From Saprospiraceae bacterium UBA1994 (GTDB lineage Bacteria; Bacteroidota; Bacteroidia; Chitinophagales; Saprospiraceae): a stretch of 38,791 bases of DNA. Numbering within the stretch: position 1 is the first letter of the stretch; each line of letters starts with the position of its first letter. Made by a program: the position numbers and the translations under genes. The notes under the pieces are model-generated. The model saw only the letters and a list, made by a program, of their open reading frames with translations. It was not told where the DNA came from and did no database searches. The stretch lies in the NCBI GenBank assembly GCA_002335865.1, contig DDCY01000032.1:1-38791 (forward strand), in the 5' to 3' direction. This document shows, piece by piece, positions 16,855-25,286 of this stretch.

Positions 16855-17100
16855 ATATCCTTACATAAGATATCAACGATTTATCTGATCTCGATATACT
16901 CAGAGGACAATTTTATATGTTTACTGGAGACGATTAGCGGGAGTATATAGATGAAGCATAATCTCTGCTTCTTCATTTTCAAATTGGAAAGGTTCTGACA
17001 AGTATGAGAATGGCTCTGTGGGAGTCTGAGGACGGCTTTTCTCTTGTGCAATTGCCAAAATCGAACAAAAGAGTACTACTCAAGTGACTAGTGCTTTCAT
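16855..17100 (-). pseudogene. N-terminal remnant of a secreted alpha/beta hydrolase
   Basis: Reading the minus strand from ATG 17098-17100 gives M-K-A-L-V-T, a stop, then V-V-L-F-C-S-I-L-A-I-A-Q-E-K, a signal peptide ending in A-Q. Next comes P-T-E-P-F-S-Y-L-S-E and F-E-N-E-E-A-E-I-M-L, which resembles the start of the secreted alpha/beta hydrolases of Bacteroidota (P-x-E-P-F-P-Y-x-S-E-x-V-x-F-x-N). Further on I-V-L, stop, ...D-Q-I-N-R could be the worn I-S-G-S-G-P-Q-D-R-D oxyanion region. No catalytic domain follows. The rest of the 700-base gap up to tatA has only a 14-bp palindrome (GAGGCTAAAGCCTC, 16800-16813) and the hairpins listed below. Confidence 0.6.
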
Positions 17101-17172
17101 ATAGGTAGGATAGTCAAAATATTTCTGGTCGACTAAGAATTCAATAATTTAGAAAGAACCGATATAATGCAC

Positions 17173-17203
17173 AAAAATAGCCAAGCGCAAAAAGTGCTTG
17201 GCT
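17173..17203 (-). terminator. Terminator downstream of tatA (minus strand)
   Basis: AGCCAAGC pairs with GCTTGGCT, extendable to 10 bp with one G-U pair, loop about five A/T bases. On the minus strand it is followed by ATTTTTGT. It lies about 95 bases past the tatA stop. Confidence 0.7.
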
Positions 17204-17268
17204 CAATATTTATTTATAAGAAAGACGGTGAGCTTGTAAGTTCGAAATACTAAAAGGCGTATTTAGTT

Positions 17269-17298
17269 GTTTCTGTATTTTAGAAAAAATACAGAAAC
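17269..17298. repeat. 13-bp perfect inverted repeat at the tatA stop codon
   Basis: GTTTCTGTATTTT and AAAATACAGAAAC are exact inverted copies around a 4-base loop; the right arm ends at the first base of the tatA stop codon (17298-17300). There is no T tract on the minus strand, so it is more likely a 3'-end-stabilising or processing hairpin than a terminator. Confidence 0.7.
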
Positions 17299-17519
17299 TA
17301 TTTATTACTTCTCATTTCTTTGTCATCAATCTCTTTCATACTTTCTTTCACTTCTGATTCAATATTAGCTTTAGCATTATTGAATTCTCTGATACCTTTT
17401 CCTAGGCCTTTCATTAATTCTGGGAGTTTTTTGCCTCCAAACATTAGCAATACTACGAATGCAATGAGTAACATTTCCGATCCTCCAGGAAGTCCAAATA
17501 GCATATTTATGTATATCAT
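17298..17519 (-). CDS. tatA: Sec-independent translocase TatA/TatE subunit
   Basis: A 73-residue protein: a hydrophobic N-terminal helix (about 12-28), the F-G-G hinge, then the amphipathic helix K-K-L-P-E-L-M-K-G-L-G-K-G-I-R-E-F, which is the TatA signature, and a charged C-terminal tail. TatA multimers form the pore that exports folded proteins with twin-arginine signals. The start could be ATG 17519 or the internal ATG five codons later (M-L-F-G-L-P-G-G); the latter looks more like typical TatA. TatB and TatC are not in this window. It lies about 100 bases downstream of the 2OG oxygenase gene on the same strand. Confidence 0.9.
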   Translation of the reverse strand: MIYINMLFGLPGGSEMLLIAFVVLLMFGGKKLPELMKGLGKGIREFNNAKANIESEVKESMKEIDDKEMRSNK

Positions 17520-17616
17520 AATAATTTATTTTTGTTGTTCTATATCTCAAAGATAAGCCATTTTAGCTTTACTATCAGTTTATTGCTTAGACTCTTATGT
17601 TTTGAGTAAGTAAATT

Positions 17617-18570
17617 CTATTTCTTAAGTCCTATTTCTCTTAATCTCTCATCTAGGTACTGACCAGCTGTGATTGGTTCGTATTGCAATGGTCTCTCTTC
17701 TGTAATACATTCTCCTAAGCAAGATAGATCCATATTTGCCTTTGGGTGTAAAAAGAATGGGATTGAAAGTCTCGGTACATGCCATTGCTCTTTTGGTGGA
17801 TTGACTACACGGTGAGTGGTAGACTTGAGGTAATTGTTAGTGAGTCTTTGTAGCATATCTCCTACATTGATGACAATTTCATCTTCTCCAGGAGTGATAT
17901 CTAACCACTCATCATCAGTATTGAGTAGCTGTAAGCCACCAGCTGATGCTCCTACAAGTAGAGTAATGAGATTTATGTCTTCATGTTGCTCTGCTCTGAT
18001 CGCACTTCTTGGCTCCTCAGTGATAGGAGGGTAGTGGATCGACCTGAGGATACTATGACCTTCATTGATCTTCTCTTCGAAATAGTTTTCATCTAGATTT
18101 AAATATATAGCAATAGCTCTCAATAGGTGTCCACCCGAGCTTTCAAATGCCTTATATAAATCTTTACCTAAAGCAGTAAATTCCGGTGTCTCCGAGGTAT
18201 CGAGGTTGTCAGGATACTCATTCTTGTCGTAACCTTCCCTTTGCATGAACTGTCCCATTTGGAAAAATTCTTTGAGGTCTGCTACTTGAGATTGTTTAGC
18301 GTGCTCCATACCAAATGAGGTGTAACCACGTTGTCCAGCAAGGCCTTCGACTTGATACTGACGTTTAGTCGCTACAGGTTGAGAGAAAAACGTCTTAGAG
18401 GCCTTGTAGAAGCTATCTACGAGCTCTTTTGGTATACCATGATTAACTATACCTACGAATCCAACTTCGTGGAATGCAGCTCCGACTTCATTGACAAATG
18501 CTTGTTTTTCAGCCGCATTGCCATTTACAAATTTCGAAAGGTCCACTACTGGTATTGTTCTTTTTGACAT
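17617..18570 (-). CDS. 2-oxoglutarate/Fe(II)-dependent oxygenase, IPNS-like
   Basis: A 317-residue member of the isopenicillin-N-synthase-like oxygenase family. The N-terminal DIOX_N domain begins I-P-V-V-D-L-S and has V-G-F-V-G-I-V-N-H-G-I-P (about 36-47). The iron triad is intact as H196-x-D198 and H253, and R267-x-S269 (R-L-S) binds 2-oxoglutarate. The protein therefore should oxidise a small molecule, but the substrate cannot be read from sequence; such proteins are widespread in Bacteroidota with no fixed role. The neighbours (tatA, trhO) give no pathway clue. Confidence 0.85.
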   Translation of the reverse strand: MSKRTIPVVDLSKFVNGNAAEKQAFVNEVGAAFHEVGFVGIVNHGIPKELVDSFYKASKTFFSQPVATKRQYQVEGLAGQRGYTSFGMEHAKQSQVADLKEFFQMGQFMQREGYDKNEYPDNLDTSETPEFTALGKDLYKAFESSGGHLLRAIAIYLNLDENYFEEKINEGHSILRSIHYPPITEEPRSAIRAEQHEDINLITLLVGASAGGLQLLNTDDEWLDITPGEDEIVINVGDMLQRLTNNYLKSTTHRVVNPPKEQWHVPRLSIPFFLHPKANMDLSCLGECITEERPLQYEPITAGQYLDERLREIGLKK

Positions 18571-18751
18571 CTCTTGATCTATTTAGATTTTATAATAATG
18601 TATTTCGATCCTAAATGATACTACGCGTATAGCTCAAATATCGTTCCTTTCTCACGTATAGAATAAGTGTATGGTTGAATGAAAGATTTAATATGGCTGT
18701 TTCTCCTTCTTCGAGATTGTCATCGAATTAAGGCGCAGAAGTTTCAATTCG

Positions 18752-19807
18752 TTATTCTTTTAGTTTCTCATCTTTTCTTTTAGCCTTATACCTTCCTTTT
18801 CCAGATAGAGTGCCGTTGAATGTCATAGTTGGCTTTATCTTTTCTTGCTGCTCTTGTGGCAGTCGTTTGAAGTCTCTACACTTTTGAGAACAGCAACCTT
18901 CGTATTGGTCTTCGCAGATACCGCATTGTATAAACAGTATATGACAGGCTTCATTGGCACAGTTGGTATGGTCATCACTAGGTGCTTCACATTGGTGGCA
19001 CTTAGAGATAATGTCCTCTGAGATTCTTTCACCCATTCGCTCATCGAATACAAAGTTTTTTCCTTTAAATTTATTAGTGAGCCCTAACGCTTTTGCTTGT
19101 CGAGCATATTCTATGATTCCTCCATCTAGCTGATATACTTTTTCGAAACCTCGATGCTTATAGTATGCACTAGCTTTTTCGCAACGAATACCGCCAGTGC
19201 AGTACATTACTATATTTTTGTCTTTATGCTCTTGAAGCATATCATCTATGATGGGCAACGATTCTTTGAATGTCTCTACATCCGGCGTAATTGCTTTATC
19301 AAAGTGACCTACCTCTGATTCATAATGATTTCGCATATCGATGATTACGGTATCTTCTCTATCTGTTATTTCATTAAATGACTTGGCATCGAGATGTATA
19401 CCTCTGTTAGTCACATCAAAGCTTTCGTCATCTAGACCATCAGCTACGATTTTTTTACGAGTCTTTATTTTTAGTTTTAGGAAAGATTCATTCTCAAATT
19501 CAATAGCAATATTGAGCCTAATACCTGTTAAAATTTCATGATCATAAATAAATTGTTCAAATGCTTGAAATTTTTGATTCGGAACCGAAATTTGAGCATT
19601 GAGGCCTTCTACAGATACGTAGATACGACCAAGTACGTCTAGGCTATTGAAGTCTGAGTATAGTTGATCACGAAATTGTTCTGGGTTTGGTATTAGAGCA
19701 TATTTGTAAAATGATAGGACGATTCTATCGTCATCTTCGGCTGCGAGCTGATCTTGCAGATCTTCTTTGCTGTAGATGTTGTAAAGCCTCTTTGTGTTTT
19801 TCTTCAT
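18752..19807 (-). CDS. trhO: tRNA uridine(34) hydroxylase TrhO (rhodanese family)
   Basis: About 351 residues. An N-terminal acylphosphatase-like domain is followed by a rhodanese domain whose loop C-T-G-G-I-R-C carries the catalytic Cys (residue 203 from this start), then a Cys-rich C-terminus (C-H-Q-C, C-x-x-C and C-C-S-Q-K-C) that probably binds zinc. TrhO (formerly YceA) forms 5-hydroxyuridine at position 34 of certain tRNAs using oxygen. A TTG at 19846 would add 13 residues; ATG 19807 is preferred because the N-terminus then matches the short family start (L-Y-N-I-Y-S-K-E-D-L). Confidence 0.87.
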   Translation of the reverse strand: MKKNTKRLYNIYSKEDLQDQLAAEDDDRIVLSFYKYALIPNPEQFRDQLYSDFNSLDVLGRIYVSVEGLNAQISVPNQKFQAFEQFIYDHEILTGIRLNIAIEFENESFLKLKIKTRKKIVADGLDDESFDVTNRGIHLDAKSFNEITDREDTVIIDMRNHYESEVGHFDKAITPDVETFKESLPIIDDMLQEHKDKNIVMYCTGGIRCEKASAYYKHRGFEKVYQLDGGIIEYARQAKALGLTNKFKGKNFVFDERMGERISEDIISKCHQCEAPSDDHTNCANEACHILFIQCGICEDQYEGCCSQKCRDFKRLPQEQQEKIKPTMTFNGTLSGKGRYKAKRKDEKLKE

Positions 19808-20077
19808 CGCTTTTGCATTAAACGTCCTAGAAATATAGGAAATCAAGTTCCTTTTTTAGTTGTTATAAAGATAATTAATATCGACAATATTTGAAAGTAC
19901 TACCAATTCCAACAATCGTGTGAATGGTGTTGAGAGAGGTATTCAATCTGTTGAGAATTAGAGACTAGTCGATTTGGCTGGAAGACAGTAGAAACTTATA
20001 CACCACCTAGAGAATGCAAATTTTAGAATTCAGAATAAGGCGTATGATTTATGCAGAGATACCGGCTTTGATCTCTG

Positions 20078-20160
20078 AAGCTATATTAGCTTCTGTATCA
20101 TACGCTGTGCCTAGAATTGTGGCTAGGAAGAGACAAGTGAAAAGTGATTTAGTTGTAGAT
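20078..20160 (-). other. Possible relic of a small secreted protein
   Basis: In the 470-base gap between trhO and the next gene, the minus strand reads K-S-L-F-T-C-L-F-L-A-T-I-L-G-T-A followed by Y-D-T-E-A-N-I-A-S-E-I-K-A-G-I-S-A and a stop. This looks like a signal peptide plus the first residues of a secreted protein. No start codon remains in the right place. The overlapping 64-codon plus-strand frame (20014-20208) looks like a shadow. The rest of the gap shows nothing. Confidence 0.25.
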
Positions 20161-20279
20161 TTTGGTCTTCAGTTTGCCTTGTTCAGTTTATGTGAAATCT
20201 ATACATAGCTAGTCAAATAGCAGATTCAACATATTTTCGTTGTTCCGTCTGTTATTTTCTTGCGAAATAAAGCTGCGCT

Positions 20280-20972
20280 TTAAATAAAGTGTTTCATCAT
20301 GCGCTCTTCCATCTCTTGTAGTGGACGAATCCATCCGCGTTTTAGATCTTTTTTAGTAAGGCCAGCGTAGTAGCTGCGGTCTATACGTTGGATTTCGAAG
20401 CCCATACGGTTTATTACTCCTTTCAGAATATTTTCTGATCCTATAGTCATTTCTAAACCGATATAATTTGCTTGGTACCCATCAACATGACTTGCAGATT
20501 CTATTTTGATAGTTTTGCGGTTTTTGAGTAGCTTGTTTATATCTTTTTTTTCTATGTCTTTATTTAACTCAATCAGATATACTCGTCTGACCTTTCTATT
20601 TTTTTGATTTAATTTTTCTACCAGAGCTTTATCGCTAGTAAGTAAAAGTAGTCCGACGCTTTTGGGGCCCATATGATCAACAGCAATAAGACCTGTTGGA
20701 TCTTCTTTTTTGATAAGACCCATTATATATTTCGAATCTTTATCCCCAATATCAGTAGTGAAATGCTTAGGCTTATTGATGAGTAGATACCTGTACACTA
20801 TTTGTTCTTGGAGTGGCTTGTTTAGGTGAGTAACTTCATCACCCTCCATCACTCTATATGATTCTTCTTTTACGACTTTATTATTAACTTTTATTTCACC
20901 ACGGGCCAGTAATCTGCTAGCTTCTCGTCTAGTGCAATATCTAGTATGTGCTATATATTTATTTAGTCGCAT
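20280..20972 (-). CDS. RsuA/RluF-like pseudouridine synthase homologue, degenerate active site
   Basis: A 230-residue protein with an N-terminal S4 RNA-binding domain (M-R-L-N-K-Y-I-A-H, R-R-E-A-S-R-L-L) and a pseudouridine synthase core (L-L-I-N-K-P-K, V-Y-L-I-E-L, A-G-L-T-K-K-D-L-x-R-G). The core aligns without gaps to the family, but the catalytic motif G-R-L-D-x-x-T is D-H-M-G102-P-K-S: the catalytic Asp is Gly and the Arg is His. The R-Q-I/V-R-R-M substrate-binding motif is also altered (N-I-L-K-G-V-I, about 181-187). The frame is intact with no other damage, so it is probably expressed and non-catalytic, perhaps an RNA-binding protein. It is 49 bases downstream of dnaB on the same strand. 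Confidence 0.8.
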   Translation of the reverse strand: MRLNKYIAHTRYCTRREASRLLARGEIKVNNKVVKEESYRVMEGDEVTHLNKPLQEQIVYRYLLINKPKHFTTDIGDKDSKYIMGLIKKEDPTGLIAVDHMGPKSVGLLLLTSDKALVEKLNQKNRKVRRVYLIELNKDIEKKDINKLLKNRKTIKIESASHVDGYQANYIGLEMTIGSENILKGVINRMGFEIQRIDRSYYAGLTKKDLKRGWIRPLQEMEERMMKHFI

Positions 20973-21021
20973 AATAGTATATGATACTGGTGTTAAGAAT
21001 AATAATTAAGCTCAATTTACT

Positions 21022-22590
21022 TTAAAATGGCACATCTAGCACACCTGTTCCTCTGTTATCACTACTATCATCGTTAAGTCGACTTGGTCTTGTGATGGTA
21101 GTATTAGCAAAATCACCTTTAGAGCCTCCACTGGCTCCATATATGTCATTAAAACCTGCATCATCAGGCTCTGTAAACTTAACAAACTGACCTTGGAACT
21201 GGAGTAGTACAGTATCCAAACTACCATTCCTGTGTTTAGCAATGATGATTTCTGTTTGATCTTTTGGTACACCTATATCTTCATCTTCGATACCATAGTA
21301 ACCTGGACGATAAATAAATGTAACGATATCTGCATCTTGCTCGATGGCTCCAGATTCTCTAAGATCGGAAAGCATTGGCCTCTTTTCTCCTCCTCTACTT
21401 TCCACGGCTCTACTCAGCTGAGATAGAGCTATCACGGGTACACTGAGTTCTTTGGCAAGCCCCTTTAAGGCTCTAGATATTGACGAAATCTCTTGTTCAC
21501 GATTACCCTTTCCAGAAGTAGGTCCAGCTGACATCAATTGGAGGTAATCTATTATGATCATGGAGATACCATGATTTTGTTTAAGTCGACGACATTTGGC
21601 TCTCAGTTCGAATATGTTGATTGCTGGAGTATCGTCTATATATATAGGAGCGGCAGATAATTTTTCTACTGCAGCGTGTAACTTAGTCCATTCGTAATCT
21701 TCCATCTGACCGTTACGTAGCTTGTTACTTTCTATTTCTGCCTCCATAGATATAAGACGCTGTACGAGTTGTACAGATGCCATTTCTAGAGAGAATATAG
21801 CTACAGCTTTACCTGAGTCAGAAGCGTTTTTAGCGAGTGAAAGCGTAAACGCAGTCTTACCCATACCAGGTCGAGCTGCGATGATCACAAGATCAGATGG
21901 CTGCCATCCGTTAGTGATCTTGTCTAGCGCAACAAATCCGGTTGTGACACCAGTCATCTCTGCCCCTTTTTTACTAGTTTCTTCTATTTGTTTTTGTGCT
22001 TTTACTATTAGAGAACTTAATGATTCGTATCCAGTATTAAGATTGGAATCTGTGATATCATAGAGATTTCTCTCCGCTTCATCTAGTAACTCGAGTACAT
22101 CTTTATTATCTTCGAATGAATCACTTATGATCATAGTAGATACTCTGATCAGCTCTCGTTGGATATATTTTTGAGCGATGATACGCGCGTGATATTCGAT
22201 GTTGGCTGCTGAAGCGACTTTGTTAGTAAGCTCCATGAGGTAATTCACACCACCTACTTCGTCTAAGTAATCGGCTTTCTTGAGTGCTTCATGTACTGTA
22301 AGTAGATCTATAGGTTGGGACTTTGCGAATAAGCCTACCATAATCTCAAATATTTTTTGGTGCCCTTGTTTGTAAAAACTATCAGGTCTAAGAATCTCTA
22401 TTACAGATGGCAATCCATCTTTGTCTAACATGATACTACCTAGTACCGCTTCCTCTAACGGTAGCGCTTGTGGTTGTACCTTACCGTGTGATAAGTTAGC
22501 AAGATTTTTCTCGTAACTGACTTTGGTCAGATTACCGAATTTACTTGCTGAATTTTTGCCGTCTGCCATTTTCGTTGAAAAGTTACTCAA
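21022..22590 (-). CDS. dnaB: Replicative DNA helicase
   Basis: A 522-residue hexameric helicase. The N-terminal DnaB domain includes P-L-E-E-A-V-L-G-S-I-M. The RecA-like core has the Walker A loop A-A-R-P-G-M-G-K-T-A, the Walker B strand I-I-I-D-Y-L-Q-L-M, and R-P-M-L-S-D-L-R-E-S-G-A-I-E-Q-D-A-D, the conserved DnaB pattern. A Gly/Ser/Asn-rich tail of about 45 residues ends the protein. It unwinds DNA ahead of the replisome. No intein is present, although dnaB is a frequent intein site. A DnaA box lies 91 bases upstream of the start codon. Confidence 0.97.
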   Translation of the reverse strand: MSNFSTKMADGKNSASKFGNLTKVSYEKNLANLSHGKVQPQALPLEEAVLGSIMLDKDGLPSVIEILRPDSFYKQGHQKIFEIMVGLFAKSQPIDLLTVHEALKKADYLDEVGGVNYLMELTNKVASAANIEYHARIIAQKYIQRELIRVSTMIISDSFEDNKDVLELLDEAERNLYDITDSNLNTGYESLSSLIVKAQKQIEETSKKGAEMTGVTTGFVALDKITNGWQPSDLVIIAARPGMGKTAFTLSLAKNASDSGKAVAIFSLEMASVQLVQRLISMEAEIESNKLRNGQMEDYEWTKLHAAVEKLSAAPIYIDDTPAINIFELRAKCRRLKQNHGISMIIIDYLQLMSAGPTSGKGNREQEISSISRALKGLAKELSVPVIALSQLSRAVESRGGEKRPMLSDLRESGAIEQDADIVTFIYRPGYYGIEDEDIGVPKDQTEIIIAKHRNGSLDTVLLQFQGQFVKFTEPDDAGFNDIYGASGGSKGDFANTTITRPSRLNDDSSDNRGTGVLDVPF

Positions 22591-23020
22591 GTTAATAAAT
22601 GGGCATCGCCCAATAACATATAAAGCTACGAGATAAAGCTTATGATCTTTTCAAAGTCGCCAAATAGCATGTTAAGAACATGTGGATAAACATGTGTACA
22701 ACTAACTGTCTTTGTAGAGAATGAAATTTACTCAAATAATCGCAACTTTATTTGATGAAAATATAAACAGATAAGTATTATAAATAATTCAAATATTTAC
22801 TTTTTTTAAATAGAAAGCATTGATTACATTGATGATTTTTTTTTGAAATAAGTATATTAAAATTATCAATGATATGTATTTTTATAATTTAGCTGCCTTT
22901 AAACAAAAATGTCTTATGCTTAAGAAGTGCTAATTTTTGTGTATATGTTTTTGTATATAATTATATGTAATATGATAATGGCAGCTTCTAATTAAATTGC
23001 CTTACCTATTAAATTACGTC
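22591..23020. other. AT-rich intergenic region upstream of dnaB
   Basis: About 430 bases without a gene. The dnaB-proximal part contains GGGCGATGCCC (inverted repeat, about 22597-22610 region) and the DnaA box listed separately. Bases about 22740-22990 are strongly AT-rich, with runs such as TTTTTTTT near 22838 and many TATATA-like stretches. I see no tRNA, small RNA or open frame. It could hold the dnaB promoter, a DNA-unwinding element, or nothing more than a spacer. Confidence 0.4.
22681..22701 (-). promoter_or_regulatory. DnaA box upstream of dnaB
   Basis: TGTGGATAA at 22681-22689 is the exact reverse complement of the DnaA consensus TTATCCACA. A second, weaker copy, TGTGTACAA, follows at 22693-22701 with two mismatches. 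The two are spaced by 12 bases within a repeated ACATGTG. Confidence 0.45.
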
Positions 23021-23674
23021 TTAATTTTTGCCAATATTGTTGAACTTTTCTACAATCATGTCAAGTACTTCTTTTTGCTTGATCAATTCTGCTTGAATTT
23101 CATCTTGATCATTTAGGTTTTTTTCGATGTTTTCTTCAGCTTTTCTTATTTTATTTTCGGCCTTCTCGATATCCTTATGGTAGCCAGCATTTTTCTTAAT
23201 TAGCTTGTTCATACGATCATCGAATTTTTTAAGTATTTTTTCTTGCTCTTTGACTTCTTTATTGATTACTTCCTTGCGAGCTATTAAATAGTAATCTTGA
23301 GTAAATATCTTTAGTCCTTTGCTGTTATCTACAAATTCACCACCTGATACTGCCCATACATAAATAGTTGCTTGGTTTCGGCCTTCTTCAAATATAGCAT
23401 ATACATCTACGGAGTTAGATGATGATATTACTGGAATACGAACATCTTTGGTATAGTACTCTTTTGCTTTTTTATTATGCTTTGTTTTGCCGAAATTTTT
23501 CATGTAGTCTGTCCAAATGTCTTTGAGATTCTCTTTTTCTCCTCCTTCTACTTCAATATAAAATCCTTTTTGTTTTCCTAAACTCATCGTCTTTTCAATT
23601 GCTTTTACATTTTGTGCAGACATGATCGTAGCAAAGGCTACTATTAGAGTCATTATTGTAAGTGTTTTTTTCAT
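23021..23674 (-). CDS. Secreted coiled-coil protein, unknown function
   Basis: A 217-residue protein with a typical signal peptide (M-K-K-T-L-T-I-M-T-L-I-V-A-F-A ... S-A-Q). A globular section of about 110 residues follows (T-I-Y-V-W-A-V-S-G-G-E-F is its most conserved-looking part). The last 80 residues are a long Lys/Glu-rich coiled coil with heptad spacing (K-A-E-N-K-I-R-K-A-E-E-N-I-E-K). It is probably periplasmic or surface-exposed. I do not recognise a named family. It sits alone between the dnaB upstream gap and a 510-base gap. Confidence 0.75.
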   Translation of the reverse strand: MKKTLTIMTLIVAFATIMSAQNVKAIEKTMSLGKQKGFYIEVEGGEKENLKDIWTDYMKNFGKTKHNKKAKEYYTKDVRIPVISSSNSVDVYAIFEEGRNQATIYVWAVSGGEFVDNSKGLKIFTQDYYLIARKEVINKEVKEQEKILKKFDDRMNKLIKKNAGYHKDIEKAENKIRKAEENIEKNLNDQDEIQAELIKQKEVLDMIVEKFNNIGKN

Positions 23675-24184
23675 TAGTATTAGTTTATGTTATTGACGTA
23701 CATTTTTTGTCTAAATGTTCTATAAAGTAAGATAACCTTAAATCTCAATTATGTGATTGTTCATTACAACATAAATACGCTAGTTAGACGATAATATATT
23801 CAAAAAGTAATGATTCAGATCCTTAAGCAATATTTAATAAACGGTAATATAAACGAGATCATCACAAATGAGAGCAAGTTTGGGATCTATTGAATATTTT
23901 GACAAAACTGGCTTAATAAGTTGAAGAAATTTAATTTTCATCTAGTTTAGTTGAAATGACGCTTATTTTGTAAATATTGGCAATAGGTTAAATCGTAATG
24001 GTTTGACCATGTAAAAAGTTAATTTTTTTCGTCTTCAACTATTGAATAATCTTCAATTAATATTGTAATAGTTTCAGGTATCATCTTAAAGATTTTGATT
24101 AACAAACTTAAAAACATGAAGCAATTCAATTTTCACTTGTCAACAACCTTTTATATATTCGCCAATCTTTAATATGTAAGAGAT
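23675..24184. other. Intergenic gap, no gene seen
   Basis: 510 AT-rich bases between divergently transcribed genes. I see no ORF of note, no tRNA and no clear promoter; the nearest match for the next gene, TATATTCG at 24154-24161, has one mismatch. Confidence 0.5.
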
Positions 24185-24547
24185 ATGGAACAATGGCAAA
24201 TAGATTTTGAGTGGTTGAGAATCCAACATTTGGTTAAAGATGCAATGGGTCGTACTACAGTGCCTGATTTTCAGACAGTACTCTTTTTAGTTGGTGTACA
24301 AGAGCTTGGAAGGTTAACTGAAGAAAAATTTACTAAAGAGGAAAAAGCGGATCTTATGCATGTAGCGGTATGTACATTACTTGAGCCAGAGGGATACTAT
24401 ACTTTTGCAGGAAGAGATCAGGATGGATGGCCACACTGGAACGTAGATAAACCATTTGATACCAAAGGGCCGGAGGCTCAGGAGTGCATCTTGAAAGTTA
24501 GACTCATTGATTATTTTGGGAAAAGTGATGGGGAAGAAAAAAATTGA
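24185..24547 (+). CDS. Conserved hypothetical protein, first gene of cyclophilin operon
   Basis: A 120-residue soluble protein without a signal peptide or membrane helix. It begins M-E-Q-W-Q-I-D-F-E-W-L-R and has a central helix pair, then G-R-D-Q-D-G-W-P-H-W-N near the C-terminus. The length, clean composition and position support a real gene. I do not recognise the family. It is followed 42 bases later by the first cyclophilin gene, so it may be the first gene of that operon. Confidence 0.65.
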   Translation: MEQWQIDFEWLRIQHLVKDAMGRTTVPDFQTVLFLVGVQELGRLTEEKFTKEEKADLMHVAVCTLLEPEGYYTFAGRDQDGWPHWNVDKPFDTKGPEAQECILKVRLIDYFGKSDGEEKN

Positions 24548-24589
24548 TATTTACAATAATTGAAAAATCAAGTTATACAAAGACGAATT

Positions 24590-25249
24590 ATGAAAGTAAT
24601 AAATACATTAAGAGGGCTAATACTGGCTTTTGCTGCAATTATGATCATTGGATGTCAGTCTGGTGGTCCAACTTATGTAATGATTGAGACGGACTATGGT
24701 AATATGAAAGTAGAGTTATATGATAGTACACCTCTTCATAAAGAGAATTTTATAAAGCTTACTAAAGAAGCTTTCTATGACGATCTTCTTTTTCATAGAG
24801 TGATTAAAGGATTTATGATTCAAGGTGGAGATCCTAATAGTAAAGGGGCACAAAAAGGGACTTCTTTAGGTAGTGGAGGTCCTGGATATAAGATTGATGC
24901 GGAGATCGGAGCACCGCACTTCAAAGGGACATTAGCGGCGGCTAGACAAGGAGGTCCGGGCAACCCAGCGAAACAATCTTCAGGATCACAGTTTTATTTA
25001 GTACAAGGAAAGACATACACTCCAGACCAATTAAAGGGTACGGCTCTTTCGAAAAAGATCACATATAATGATGATCAAATTAAGAAATATGGAACGCTAG
25101 GTGGTACTCCACAATTAGATATGGATTATACTGTATTCGGAGAGGTAGTAGAGGGCCTAGATGTGATTGATAAGATTGCTGCTGTACAGACTGCGCCAGG
25201 TGATCGTCCTGTCGAAGACGTGAAAATGAAAGTAAGAATTTTGAAATAA
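24590..25249 (+). CDS. Cyclophilin-type peptidylprolyl isomerase, lipoprotein
   Basis: About 219 residues from ATG 24590. The signal peptide ends in a lipobox (I-M-I-I-G-C22). The cyclophilin domain starts at about 28 and contains the catalytic set R70, F75 and Q78 in F-H-R-V-I-K-G-F-M-I-Q-G-G-D-P-N-S-K-G. It should catalyse cis-trans isomerisation of X-Pro bonds of exported proteins in the periplasm. A TTG at 24560 would add ten residues in front of a normal signal peptide and is less likely. The neighbouring downstream gene is a paralogue. Confidence 0.88.
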   Translation: MKVINTLRGLILAFAAIMIIGCQSGGPTYVMIETDYGNMKVELYDSTPLHKENFIKLTKEAFYDDLLFHRVIKGFMIQGGDPNSKGAQKGTSLGSGGPGYKIDAEIGAPHFKGTLAAARQGGPGNPAKQSSGSQFYLVQGKTYTPDQLKGTALSKKITYNDDQIKKYGTLGGTPQLDMDYTVFGEVVEGLDVIDKIAAVQTAPGDRPVEDVKMKVRILK

Positions 25250-25286
25250 TAGTTTCAGTAAACGTAAAAAGTTAAAAATAGGTAAG

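Noticed and set aside
20014..20208. 64-codon plus-strand frame between trhO and the pseudouridine synthase gene
   Set aside because: No ribosome-binding site or family. The opposite strand reads better, as a signal-peptide relic, so the frame is probably its shadow.
21022..22590. Intein in dnaB
   Set aside because: dnaB is a frequent intein host, but the protein is of normal length and its helicase motifs run continuously.
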